This document shows positions 36,301-47,692 of a DNA stretch of 64,000 bases, piece by piece; position 1 is the first letter of the stretch, and every line of letters begins with the position of its first letter. The DNA is from Drosophila persimilis (lineage: Eukaryota > Arthropoda > Insecta > Diptera > Drosophilidae): contig NW_020825312.1 of the NCBI RefSeq assembly GCF_003286085.1, forward strand, positions 2,232,001 through 2,296,000, given 5' to 3'. The translations under genes and the position numbers were made by a program. The notes under the pieces are model-generated. The model was not told the origin of the DNA and did no database searches. It was given only the letters and a program-made list of their open reading frames with translations.

Positions 36301-37382
36301 TATACCCGATACTAAGTCAGTATATGTAGCTCTCCTCCGGCAGACGGCGCTAATATTAAACAAAACGACGAAGAGTGTGTGCGAGAGAGACAGAAAATCA
36401 GTCTGAGCGTGACGTCGGGCGCTGCGTAGCCACTGAAAATTGTTTTTTTTTCTTTTCTGCTATAAAAATTATCCGATCTGATCCAAATTCAGCAACTGGA
36501 TAGATATGGTCATTCTCTATGATTCTGCGTTTTTAGTTTTCTCGAATCTGCAATATTGTGGATGCAACAGATTCTCGTCCTTTGTGGGGGCGGAAGGGGG
36601 TGGGGCGAAATTTTGAGATATACGTTTTATAGTGAGATCTAACAGAAGTGCGGATACCAAATTTGGTTACTCTAGCCTTAATAGTCTCTGAGATTTATGA
36701 ATATCCCCAGATCTGCATCCTTTGCGGGGGCGGAAGGGGGTGTGGCGAAATTTTGAAACAAACTCGTCTCGGTCCGATATATTAGGAGTCTGGATACCAA
36801 ATTGGGTTAATCTAGCTTTTATAGTCTCTGAGATCTAGGCGCTAATGTTTTACTCTAAGCAAAGCCGCCTATGCTACGTGTGTGTTAGAGAGAGACAGGG
36901 CGAGAAAAAATGAAATTGTTTTCTTGATGCTGGCTATAATAATAATACGATCCAGTTCAGATTCTGCAGTCTAAAAGATATGGTCATTCTCTACGACTCT
37001 GCGTTTTTGGTTTTATCGTATCTTTAAAAATGTGGATGCCACAGATTTTCGTCCTTTGTGGGGGCGGAAGTGGGCGGGGCAAAGTTTTGAAATGATTTTG
37101 TAGCAGTGACATATCACAGAAGCCTGGATCCAAAACATCGTTGCTCTAGCTCTTATAGTCTTTGAGCACTATGCGCTGAAGGGGACGGACAGACGGACAG
37201 ACGGACGGACGGACGGACGGACAGACGGACAGACAGACATGGCTCAATCGACTCGGCTATTGATGCTGATCAAGAATATATATACTTTATGGGGTCGGAA
37301 ACGATTCCTTCTGGACGTTACACACATCCACTTTTACCACAAATCTAATATACCCCAATACTCATTTTGAGTATCGGGTATA
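36301..37382. mobile_element. 1.1 kb non-coding interspersed repeat with 13-bp terminal inverted repeats
   Basis: The ends are TATACCCGATACT (36301-36313) and its exact reverse complement (37370-37382). The right end also folds back on itself as a hairpin around ATACTCATTTTGAGTAT. Inside there are three diverged copies of a G-rich module around GTCCTTTGTGGGGGCGGAAG (36577, 36717, 37051), two copies of a TATGGTCATTCTCTA module (36505, 36980) and a GGAC/AGAC tetranucleotide run (37183-37238). No ORF of note is present, so it is non-autonomous. I recall near-identical sequence as a dispersed repeat in Drosophila, but cannot name the family safely. A short-TIR DNA element or a Helitron-related element of the mini-me/DINE-1 kind are the candidates. 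Confidence 0.72.
37183..37238 (+). repeat. (GGAC/AGAC)n tetranucleotide run inside the interspersed repeat
   Basis: About 14 units of GGAC mixed with AGAC. A shorter run of the same kind occurs at 24486-24510. Confidence 0.85.
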
Positions 37383-37708
37383 AAAATATAAATAAACGAA
37401 GGCCTTAAGAATTTTCCTTAATACTTTGAATTCTTCGGAATACCTCTTGTGGCCTCTGTTTAGTTGATAAAGCTTTAGGTTATTCAGGAGCTTTCAACAG
37501 TTTAACACGAAGTTTTAGAGTCCGCACTACAGATGGGTGGCTTGGGAGATCATCCCGGTGATCATCTCCAAAAAAAATAAACGAGTGCTCAATGATGTGT
37601 CGAAGACGCATGTCGATAGCACCCTCTAGTTTAGTCCAGAAGACCATGCTCAATCTCACTAATATGAACGACAAAGATTGTCTCCATCACAACATCCATA
37701 CGGAACCA

Positions 37709-37714
37709 TTTATT
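37709..37714 (-). terminator. poly(A) signal for the unrecognised 208-residue gene
   Basis: AATAAA on the minus strand about 85 bases past the stop codon, a typical spacing. Confidence 0.55.
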
Positions 37715-37797
37715 GGGTAGTAAATCGATGACGTCCAACATAGTTAGTTTCTATGTTTAAAGAAGAGTTTTAATAAAAATGTAAAAACAGTTTTGGT

Positions 37798-38424
37798 TCA
37801 GTTCTTTGTAATTCTCAAGTACTTTATGTAATTAACTAGTTTTTCCATTTCCTTATTGTGCATCTCATACACATCATGTGAAATCGCCCAGACGTCTGTG
37901 TCTGCAATCATTTCCATCTCAAAAACATTCCCTTTCTTGTTCCACACAGCATCGGAAAAGTGTTTTTGAACTCTGCGGTACAGTGATCGTGCACAGAATG
38001 TGTTCACGGTTATTTGGTCTACAATTTTGAAGTCTGCTCTATTACTGTACATGGAATTCACTTGATTGTAGTCCTTCCCTAGAGCCGTAGGCGTCGACAG
38101 GAACATATGGTATAAACGCTTCCGTTCGAGTGGTTTTTTTAGACACAGGAAACACAGACTCTGTGTGTAGTCGACATTGTACGGATCGATTGGAGGTGGT
38201 GGAGAGCTACATTTCAACAGAATTCCACGTAGGATTACTGGAAATCTCATAGCGTTGATTTTGGGGTGTGCCTGCCGTGGATCTGTAGCATCAGCCGTCT
38301 TCTTTATCTCCCAAATGCGAGGAGTGTCTTCACGTCTTCCAGATATATTCAGCACTGGAGCTTGGGATGGCTCAATTTTGTCGATGGTGGTACTACTGGC
38401 ACTATTGTTTGTTTCGAATTCCAT
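37798..38424 (-). CDS. Uncharacterised single-exon protein, 208 residues
   Basis: I do not recognise this protein. It is an intact, intronless ORF with a Ser/Thr/Asn-rich N terminus, no signal peptide and no membrane segment. One CFLC pair near residue 91 is followed by a basic stretch (KKPLERKRLYHMF). The C-terminal half looks globular and helical (TVNTFCARSLYRRVQKHF, VYEMHNKEMEKLVNYIKYLRI). The composition is that of a real cytosolic or nuclear protein. Support for transcription is a well-placed poly(A) signal at 37709-37714 and a CATCACTA promoter word on the minus strand at 38602-38609, upstream of the start. It stands alone between a repeat element and a small secreted-protein pair. It could be a fast-evolving or testis-type gene. 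Intronlessness could reflect retroposition. Confidence 0.72.
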   Translation of the reverse strand: MEFETNNSASSTTIDKIEPSQAPVLNISGRREDTPRIWEIKKTADATDPRQAHPKINAMRFPVILRGILLKCSSPPPPIDPYNVDYTQSLCFLCLKKPLERKRLYHMFLSTPTALGKDYNQVNSMYSNRADFKIVDQITVNTFCARSLYRRVQKHFSDAVWNKKGNVFEMEMIADTDVWAISHDVYEMHNKEMEKLVNYIKYLRITKN

Positions 38425-39398
38425 TGCTTTTGGTTTGTTTTTCTCTACAATATGTATATGCTATCGTTACGAATATCTATGCAACAACTAAGCATTAAGC
38501 ACTGACGGCCTTTTAACTGGACGGATTGTTTAGTGGGAGCTCGAAAGCAACAAAATTATTTCGCAAGCAAAAGCTCGCACCAAAACAAAAGCTTTTAATG
38601 TTAGTGATGGGAATGGTGCTACTATGAAAATTATTGTCTTTGTAGATTTGTATTTGATATCGATAGCTAGGATAGCTTGGTAAAAAAATGTGGAGAACAT
38701 AATTTTTTACAGTGTTTTTTTTCATTTTCATTTAGATTTTGTTTCTTATGATCTTTGTGTGGATGTGTGTGTAGTTAATAAAAAGTATTGATCGTTAGTA
38801 ATCATACGTTTTCAGCAATGAAATAAATTTATCATTAGGCATAGACATAACTAAAAACAATAATAAAAACAAACAATAATACAAGTATCACTTCCGCATC
38901 GCAGCAAAATTCGCTCTCTGTGGCATTCGCGTTAGGCTTAAACGGTCACCTGATGGACATATTTTTACGTCTATCGGTTGAAATTGCTACTAGGGCTGGA
39001 AAAATCCATCGAGCTTATCGATGGTTGATAATTAATTGAAACTTTCTGCACACCATCAGTAGTGCGCGAAAAAATTGAACCGCCGATATGATGGCCGAAA
39101 CTCCAGCCCCAACCTCAAACTGAACTCTCAAATAACTTCTGAATAAAATTTAAAACCGAAGAAAAATTTTATAAACGTTGCAGCATTCTTCTTACAAGAC
39201 AGTGACGTCGGGGGAGAACTTCCCGTGGCCTGTAGCCTTTGTTTTATCAGGTTCTTTTTTTGTTTTTGCGCCAAACACCTTAAACCAAATCATCATTGCC
39301 GATAGTAAGAACGAACGAGATTCATTCATTTCTAAAACAAGCTTTATATTTTGCATAATTTTGTAAAATTCATTTCATTGGTTCCATTCATCCTGCAT
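38425..39398. other. intergenic region
   Basis: No gene was recognised. It includes the promoter side of the 208-residue gene, an inverted repeat CCATCGA/TCGATGG at 39006-39024 that resembles a DRE-type element, and the 3' flank of the minus-strand PYVAS gene. Confidence 0.45.
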
Positions 39399-39698
39399 TC
39401 ACTTCCTCAGCAGAACAGGAGCTGCGCTGAAGGCAGCAGTATAGGGAGATGCCACATAAGGGGAAGCGACATACGGAGAGGCGACGTAAGGAGATGCCAG
39501 GTATGGGGATGCCACATAAGGAGATGCTGCTGCCACGTAGGGTGCCGCAAAGTTTCCGTGATATTCCCGGCTGTAGACAGCAGCCGCTGGGCCAGCAGCC
39601 ACCAGAGGCGCAGAGTAGGCGAAAGGAGCCACAATTCCGGGCTTGGCCGAGACGCAGGCAATCAGAGCGACGAAGGCGAGGGCGAAGAACTTGAACAT
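39399..39698 (-). CDS. Small secreted Ala/Pro/Tyr-rich protein (825-Oak-like), copy 1
   Basis: A 99-residue single-exon protein. It has a clear signal peptide (MFKFFALAFVALIACVSA, cut before KPG). The mature chain is low-complexity, with six tandem PYVAS/PYLAS units and Ala/Val-rich flanks, ending LLRK. This matches the family of short Drosophila secreted or cuticle-associated proteins that includes 825-Oak. They are probably structural, deposited extracellularly, and of unproven function. A TATA box (39768-39774) and initiator lie upstream on the minus strand. The gene is divergent from its close relative at 40153; the shared MFKF start, IACV.AKPGIVAP segment and PYVAS units show recent duplication. 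Confidence 0.85.
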   Translation of the reverse strand: MFKFFALAFVALIACVSAKPGIVAPFAYSAPLVAAGPAAAVYSREYHGNFAAPYVAAASPYVASPYLASPYVASPYVASPYVASPYTAAFSAAPVLLRK

Positions 39699-39767
39699 CT
39701 TGAATGGATTGTTGTACGGTCGAGTGTTTCAAACTGAACTGATGACAATTGCTGAATGAACGACGTG

Positions 39768-39774
39768 TTTTATA
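39768..39774 (-). promoter_or_regulatory. TATA box of PYVAS gene copy 1
   Basis: TATAAAA on the minus strand, followed after 34 bases by the initiator TCAGTT (A at 39740), the expected TATA-to-start spacing. Confidence 0.75.
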
Positions 39775-40060
39775 GCCACCAATCCCACAGCAGGTCTGCC
39801 TGCAGGGCAACCTTCGACCGTTCGAAAAACCAAAGGCTGGTAGTTGGTATTAATTTTTGGCCTGCTTAATGCTGCTTAGTTAAAAGAGACTTCCCCACAG
39901 CACACGACGCTTGTGTCGCTTGTGCCGAACCACTACGGGGCTACTACATACGTGACTGGCGTGCCAAAGAGGGGCCTCAGAATTCGGTTGTTGGGCTGGC
40001 GCGAGACCTTGCAAGGCCATTTGGCAGGCACTCAACCTCCACTGTGTGTGGGGCAATAGC

Positions 40061-40068
40061 TATATAAG
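40061..40068 (+). promoter_or_regulatory. TATA box of PYVAS gene copy 2
   Basis: TATATAAG lies 35 bases before the A of the initiator ATCAGTT (A at 40096), and 92 bases before the ATG. Confidence 0.75.
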
Positions 40069-40152
40069 CTACGGCCCACCGCCTGTTTGGGCATCAGTTG
40101 CATTTGTTCCATTCAACAAGTAAAACAATAAAAAAAACCCAATCCTTCCAAG

Positions 40153-40461
40153 ATGTTCAAGTTCGTCGCCGCCGTTGTCCTCGCTATGATTGCCTGCGTT
40201 GCCGCCAAGCCCGGAATCGTGGCTCCCCTGGCCTACTCCGCCCCCTACGTTGCTGCCTCTCCCTACGTGGCGGCGTCTCCCTATGTGGCGTCTCCGTATG
40301 TGGCATCTCCCTACGTTGCCTCCCCGTACACTGCCGCCTACGCTTCTCCGTACACCGCTGCCTACACCGCTGCTGCCTACGCCTCCCCCTACGCAGCCGC
40401 CTACACAGCCCCTTATGCCGCTGCTGCCGCCTACACAGCCCCCCTGCTGCTGAAAAAGTAG
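40153..40461 (+). CDS. Small secreted Ala/Pro/Tyr-rich protein (825-Oak-like), copy 2
   Basis: A 102-residue single-exon protein. Its signal peptide is MFKFVAAVVLAMIACVAA, and the mature chain starts KPGIVAP. Five PYVAS/PYVAAS units are followed by a run of SPYTAAY and AYTAP variants, then LLLKK. It is a paralogue of the minus-strand gene at 39399-39698, and the two share a compact divergent promoter region of about 355 bases between initiators. Extracellular structural role inferred from family only. The ATG is the first after the initiator at 40096. Confidence 0.86.
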   Translation: MFKFVAAVVLAMIACVAAKPGIVAPLAYSAPYVAASPYVAASPYVASPYVASPYVASPYTAAYASPYTAAYTAAAYASPYAAAYTAPYAAAAAYTAPLLLKK

Positions 40462-40541
40462 AGTACACACCGGAAGTGCCACCCGCCCACCTGTAACCTG
40501 AACGGAAGTCGCATGAATTCTCTCCTGCAATGAATCACTGA

Positions 40542-40547
40542 AATAAA
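40542..40547 (+). terminator. poly(A) signal of PYVAS gene copy 2
   Basis: AATAAA 80 bases after the stop codon. Confidence 0.65.
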
Positions 40548-43500
40548 CTCTATCAAACGAACAGTAAATATCTCTCATTCATTCGTGGGGAACTGCTGAT
40601 GTAAATACTACGGAACTATTGTTTCAATGGATATGTGATGGTATACCGTCTCAAGACAGCTGTTCTCTTAAAGAGCTACGTTGTAGATCACACAAAAACA
40701 AGTAAATCAATAATATATCAGTTGCTGCAGTATCGATCTGGCAACAACCAAACGGGGAAGGCAGCCGGAGGGCGTCCGGCTCAAAAAGAGGACGCTGATT
40801 TAAAGTGGGAATATCAACGGAGCGGGCCAGGATGTATCATTAAATATATATAGTTGGGAGCTGGGATCATCGGTTTTCAATTAACTTTCAACAGGGTTCC
40901 CACGCTTTTCGGCTGAGGCGTCTAGCCACCGGCGCGTCATCATGCCAGCCAGCCAGCCCCAGGAAAGTTCTGCATGTGTTAATATAACCAATCCAATCCA
41001 ATTATCTAATGCAGAAAGTTCGTTCGCGACGAGTACGGTGTATGATCTGGCACATCTATATACAGTATGGTTAGGTTAGTGGTTAAACATTCAAATAGTT
41101 ATATACGTCTATCGGTAATTGCGCACCTCTAGAGCCTGTTATCCGTAAGATGTGCCATCTCTAGCACTTGTCGGTTATATTTCAAATGGGAGTGATGGCG
41201 TTGCCACATCAATGAAATATACTTTGGAGGTATAAATTTGATTTGTATGCACTTTTGTGGTACCTAAAAATTACAGAATTTATTAAAAACTCAACATAAG
41301 TTGAATCCCCCTTGAGGGAAGTCCTCAAATTAGTGCCTCACCTGCATCTGCTGCATCTGTGGTGTGATTGCACTCGCCCTAAGCAATCCTCGTAAAGACC
41401 CCAGCATGTGTGCCACCCAACTGGTCAAGTGTCTTGTGGACTATGGAGCGAACGGACGCGATCGGTAATCGAATTAGGTAAACAAACACTCCATAAGGCG
41501 GGCGTACGTTGATAATGTGTGCATAAGCAAATAGGAGACGGACAAGACGGACGAGACGGCAGGAACGACGGCCAGCGATTGCGCCGGTGGTGATGACGGG
41601 GCCGAAACCGAACCGAAACCAAATGAAATTTTCGTTTAGGTGGTCGCCAACGGCTGCGAGCCATCTGCTTGTGTGAATGCTTGATTGTTGAAGTGCCACT
41701 CGATGGGGCGAGGGCGCACGCTACTCTCCAGCGTCTCCGGGCTCGCGTCTTATTTACTTAGTAAATTATTCCTGTTCGATTGTTTGCGTTTGCTCTGGAT
41801 CTCTGGCACAAAAGCCCTCGAACGTCATCGTCAGCCCCATCGTTGTCATTGTCGTTGTTGTTGTCGTTGTCGTTGTCGTTGTCGTCGTTGGTTCATTCAT
41901 GATTCGCCTTTCACAAATTTGATTTGTACTACAATATATACGGATCGATGTGTGCCATAATGTGCACTTTGCATCCGAACATACATATGTACATTCATAT
42001 GTACCAGCAAATACTCGTAGTATTCAGCAGTTCTGATCAGCTTAGTGAGACATCTCATTATCGACGGTTCTCTCAAGACGATGCATTCTCCACTTATACG
42101 TACATGCATCCCGTTTCACTTGCAGATTTATTTCCATCTTCTGATGGTTCTGCTTCTGCTGCTGGTCCAGGAATCGGGCAGGTAATTGCTTTTTAAATCG
42201 GCATTCAGTCCGGTCGCCCGTCTGCCGTCTTCCGTCTTCCGTCTCCCATCCACTAACCACTCCGCCGGGAGCCACTCAATTCGTAAGCTTTGATGCGATT
42301 TGGCTTCTGTGCAGCCTCCTCGACTGTGTGTTCTGTGTGGCTCGTTGATCTGATCACGCCATGTGTAGTTTAGTTGCAGTTTCGATTCACATCGGATTGC
42401 TTTGCCCAGGCAGCGCATCAATCATCCATCACGCACCCAAGACAACGACCTATCTTTGCAAAACTTGTATACCTGTACGACATACATATGTACATGTACA
42501 TATTTTCATTTATCAAAGCTAAAGTCGTGATGTCTGTGTACATAGAGGGACGGACTTGAAGATGTAAGGGTTTTTATTCAGATATACATACGTGCATACC
42601 TGTAGAGGAATCCCAAGTGAAACAGAGTACATTCTTCCACTGAAAATGCTGGGTAAATAATGAAAATTGGAAAACTTTTCCTTAAGCTTTTGTCAAGATG
42701 GAAATTCGTATACTCAATGATTATACATATATTTAAATTTTACTTTTTTTACGCAATATCAATTTTTGGTAAGATGAACTGCACTGAATAACTGAATTTG
42801 TTCCATATAAATACATTAAACTAATTATATACGTTACATAAACAACCCCTTTTTCTGAATGTGACTTAAAAAATAGCCCTCCATGTTGAATTAAACCACT
42901 ACAAAAAAAATATTTGAAAATACTATTCGGAAAACGCTAGAAAATCGGAATCAAGACTTTTTCGTTGACTTATACTTGTATTTTTATTTTTATATATGTT
43001 CGTTTCCCAAATAACTTTTCTTGCATTTAATATTATTAGCTCTTAAATAAATGTATAAAACTGGGGGTGTTTTAGAAAATCGTCAGATTAATCCAGAAAA
43101 ACATAGAAGCAAGTTGCAAGTGCCTTAAAATGATTTTGGAAACTTATTATTATTTGGCGTATAATAAGTTAATGTAAATATAGTAGGAGATCTTCTGGAA
43201 AACAGTTTCTTCAGTTTAAAAATGGTATCGGGGTATAAACTTCGTCGACCATCTTATCTACGGTTTGTTTTCGCACGCTAGAAATACTGAATACTTATTT
43301 AAAAAATTTGATTTATTAAAGGCAATACAGATTATATTATCCGTAGATGTACCCACTTGGGCTGTCCAAACGTTGAATATTGCCAATTTAATTCCAAATT
43401 GACTATACATACATATGTAAACACCGATCGATATGGGATTTAGATGTTAGTTGGGGAACTACATCTTTGACTCTGTTCAAAGAGATTTAGAAAATGGTTC

Positions 43501-44464
43501 CAATGGCTCGTAAGTGTCTAACGCCCAATGCATGAATGCAGCTAATTAGGGGAACTGAAGCTGAAGCTGAAGTACGCGGCTGCCTCCCTTCCTCCCCAAC
43601 GTACTGCACCGCACCGCACCCCGCTCCGCTCCCTTCGCTACACTGTGATGTGTCGGCGTCGGCAACGAGTCGGTAATCGTTTGATTTGTGAGCGAGCACT
43701 ACACCCATTGGCAGGGTAGAGTTGTCCCGCTCGCACGCTAGCGACGGACGGCCACAACGGCCGCCATTATGAAAGTCCAGTGCGGAAAACCGGTCGGCGC
43801 TGCGCTGGATATTCCACTCAAACATTGAGTGAGATGGAAAACTGGCTGCCAGGGGAACACAGCCAGGTGAAATTCGAGCCGAGAGAAAACGAAACGATCC
43901 GAGTCTAGCGGCCAAAGCGAGACTACCGAACCGACAGTTTGCTCTCGGCCGCGCACAACGAAACAACAAAAAAATTTGGGTTCAGTAAAAGTTCCGTTTG
44001 GACATACCTACACAAGCTTTAAGGCCAAGATTTCTAACTGTTTCATGGACAGTCGGATGTGCAGTGAAATAATGTTCCGTGCGGGGTTCCGTCTTCAGAG
44101 TCAGTGAGACGACGTTTTTTTTTTGTTGTTTTTTTCCTTAAATTAAATTCTATATTTATATTGGAAATCGGTTGTACTTAAGAGTGAGACGACGAAAAGG
44201 AAGTGAGTAGCAGGAGAGAGAGCCCACTGCATTGGCACTTCCGCTTGGCACTTTCCGTTACTCCCATTATCCGTGGGATTCATATCCATATCCAAATCCA
44301 ACTCCATCCAGTCCCATAATCGATATCCGCGTCCTCTTCTATGTTTTTGATTGTGACTACATTGTGACTGTGTTGTGACACGTGATTCGCAGAACGGAAC
44401 GAAACGGAACTACAATAAATATAAAACCAAATAAAAACCTAAGCGAATAGACCGATTCTTAGAA
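40548..44464. other. intergenic region and 5' untranslated sequence of the Pax gene
   Basis: No coding gene is seen. It holds a (GTCGTT)n run at 41841-41890, GTACATATG-type palindromes near 41985 and 42481, an AT-rich featureless stretch (about 42640-43450) and a GC-richer segment (43550-44300) that probably contains the toe promoter. Two copies of GTGAGACGACG lie at 44104 and 44184. The transcription start was not fixed. Confidence 0.45.
41841..41890 (+). repeat. (GTCGTT)n hexanucleotide run
   Basis: Imperfect GTCGTT/GTTGTT repeats over about 50 bases. Confidence 0.85.
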
Positions 44465-47400
44465 ATGTTGATAGAGCCGACATTGAACCGTGACCTTGGC
44501 TCGCTTACTGTTGCAAATTCTGGCCTCTCAGCCGCGCACTGGAAAATGGAGCCCCATCCCCAACGAATGACATCGCTGGCCCCGCATGCCTCCAGTGGTA
44601 AGTGTTGTCCGACGATTAGCCGACGGCTAATCCAGACGCGTATCTCCCGTACTGGTTTCCAAATTTGGCTCGAAATTAGTTTCACTATTGATCCTCTCTC
44701 TCTCCTGTGGATGATCTCTGTTCGAGAAAATAACTCGTTTCATTTGATTTGCGGCACAATTGATGGCGAGCATATATGTACATGTACAATGTATGTATGT
44801 ACTGGCGATACATATTGTATCTTGAAAATATTTACTCGGAAAACAAGCAGAGTGAAACGCGCATTTAAGCGCTAATTGACAATTATACATATTATGGGGG
44901 ATAGGCCGGCCTGGGTACTGACGGACGGAGTGCCGCTCAAGCCGAAAGGTACGATACGTATTGTGACTGCTCTACGGGTATGTGTATGCCAGTAAATATT
45001 TATATACTTAGTGTTCTGTCGAATTAGCGTAATTCACAGACTTTGAAGCAGCTGTGTACATGCCAAATTTTTAATTTCCCCTTTGTCTTGGCCGCAAATT
45101 GTACGCGCGAGGCACATTTCAATTAAATTGATAAATCCGCCCTGCCCTGCGATTGCGTGGGATGTCGACTCCATTTTGGCATTAGTTCGATGGAGAATCG
45201 CCATCGCCTAGCCATCGCCATTGGCTTGGCACTGGAACGGGCACTGCCATCCGTCCGTCAGTCAGTCAGTCACCATCCATCGGCTTCAGTTTAGTTCAGT
45301 TCAGATCAGTCAACACAATTAACGGCTAATTTATCATAATTAACCATTGTGGTCGGGAGACAGCACAGCGGCCACAACAACCAACAACAGCCCCGGAATA
45401 ATGATGACAATGGCCAATTATCACTCGATTCCATTCGTTCAATTGCAGTAGCGGCAGCAGCAGCGGCGGCGGCGGCGGCAGCGGCAGCAGCAGCAGCAGC
45501 GACGACCACGTCGCCTCCATCTGTGCAAATACCGCCGGGCTTTGGCGCTGGCGGGGGCACAGCCGGCAGCAGTGGCGGTCCAACGGCTGGGCCGGGTAGC
45601 ACGCTTGGTACATTGATGTCGCAACACCGCCTCCTGGAGTTCTCCCGCTTTGGTGGCCTGCGTGGCTACGACATCGCCCAGCACATGCTGACGCAGCAGG
45701 GCGCAGTCTCCAAGCTGTTGGGTAAGTAATACTGGGAGATCCTCTGACACTACTCACTAAACGTCCTCTACGAGCCCCTTTCAATCGGATAACTAATAGG
45801 CACTTTGTTTTCGATTTGTTTGCTAATTTTGATGATAAACATGTTATTATCCTTGTCCCTATCCAATGTCCCTACCAGCCCTGCACAGCCCTACCATTCG
45901 GAGTCGAGTCCCCTACCGCGAGACTCGAGAGTCGAGAGCGCGCCGTGTGTGTGTAATTTAGCCACTTAAAATTGCATAAACCCTGGCTGGTGGTGGCTAA
46001 AGACCGCAGGCTCATTAATCAAAATGCGGCGTATTTCTGGTTTTGGGTACGGGCTCGGCTCGACTCGACTCGGCTCGGGGCTCAGGGCTCGGGGTACGTG
46101 CGTGCTGCTGGAGAGTAACAGTATGTACGTAGAAATGTTCTCCCCTCACTTGTTCCGCAATTGTTAATGTCGATGGCGATGGTTGATAAAGCTATTAAAC
46201 CGAGGGATAAGCCAGGGGCCCGGGCATCACTCAGGACACATAAGTCATCAGATCCGCGCTTGCAATCCATAAATCCATTGTCTCATGCGTTTTTCTGCTC
46301 GTGTTCGCTTTTCCAGGCTCCCTGCGACCACCGGGCCTAATTGGTGGCTCAAAGCCGAAGGTAGCCACGCCAACGGTCGTCTCCAAAATCGAGCAATACA
46401 AGCGGGAGAACCCCACGATCTTCGCCTGGGAGATACGCGAGCGCCTGATCTCCGAAGGTAAGTAGGAGCGAAGCGAAGATAATTGGCGGCAAAGTCCCCC
46501 CGATAATCCGAGTGGAGCTGCTCTGATTGATCACTGATTGATCGGCGGCCGCTTTTGAGTCTCCCCGCCTCTCACAATCTCCAATCTCCAATCTGCAATC
46601 TCGAATCTCTATCCCGACTTCCCGCTAATTGTGCCCTCCCGCCATGCAGGTGTCTGTACGAATGCCACCGCCCCGTCGGTGAGCAGCATCAATCGCATCC
46701 TGCGAAACCGGGCCGCCGAGCGGGTGGCCACCGAGTTCGCTCGCACCGCCGCCTATGGCCTGTACCCGCCCCACCCGCATCCGTACGGCAGCTTCACCTG
46801 GCATCCGGCCGGCAATGTGGGAGGTGGACAATCGGTGCCCGGTCCGCCGCCGCCGTCGGCTCTCTGGTCTGTGGCGGCTCCCACATTGGCCAATCTGCCG
46901 CCCAGTGCCGGCAGCTCGGTCTCTGCCCCGAACTGTGGATCCCTGAGCTCTGCTCACCTGATGGCCAGCGCTGCCCCCCCGAACAGAGCCATTTCGCCGG
47001 GCTCGGGCAGCCACGACACTCTCGAGTCCGCGGACGAGAACCGCCACATCGACTCCGACTATTTGGACGACGACGATGAGCCCAAGTTCCGACGCAATCG
47101 GACAACCTTCAGCCCCGAGCAGCTGGAGGAGCTGGAAAAGGAGTTCGACAAGAGCCACTATCCGTGCGTGAGCACCCGCGAGAGGCTGTCGAGTCGCACG
47201 AGTCTGAGCGAGGCGCGAGTTCAGGTGAGTGGAGGGATTGCCCCCTGAGGGATACACCTTCTTGACTTTTGTTTCTCGTACATTGACAGGTCTGGTTCTC
47301 GAACCGCCGGGCCAAGTGGCGTCGCCATCAGCGCATGAACCTGCTCAAGCGGCAGCGGTCCAGTCCCGCGAATCCGCTGCACTCGCAGCAATCAAACGAC

Positions 47401-47661
47401 GCTCCGGCCAGCTCTCCCACGCCCAGTAATCACAGCAGCGCCTCAGCCTCGGCGGCTTCTGTGGGAGGAGCTCCTGCTCCGCCCCAGCAGTCGCTTCCCC
47501 TCTGCTCAGAGCACTCTCCGCAGGCACCACCTCCGTCCGTGATACTGCACCCACTGCACGGGCCACCTGGGGGCCACCATCACCACCATCCACTGCACTT
47601 GCCGACGCATCCTGCGGCGCTGCAGCTGCTCAGCCACTACCATCAGCAGCAGCAGCAACAA

Positions 47662-47692
<31 letters not shown>

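Noticed and set aside
37480-37674. 64-codon minus-strand ORF beside the interspersed repeat
   Set aside because: No similarity or signals, and too short to support without conservation.
43487-43969. 160-codon minus-strand ORF upstream of toe
   Set aside because: GC-rich 5' flank of toe. No domain, and Arg/Ala/Ser-rich composition typical of chance frames.
44905-44948. Possible 44-base exon between the first two toe exons (ATAG|GCCGG...GAAAG|GTACG)
   Set aside because: Entered in the phase set by exon 1 it gives a stop at once, and its length is not a multiple of three. Exon 1 joins 45449 directly in the correct phase.
45306-45784. Antisense frames across the toe polyalanine exon
   Set aside because: They are only the complement of the GCN repeat and its flanks, giving poly-Ala/Leu/Arg strings.
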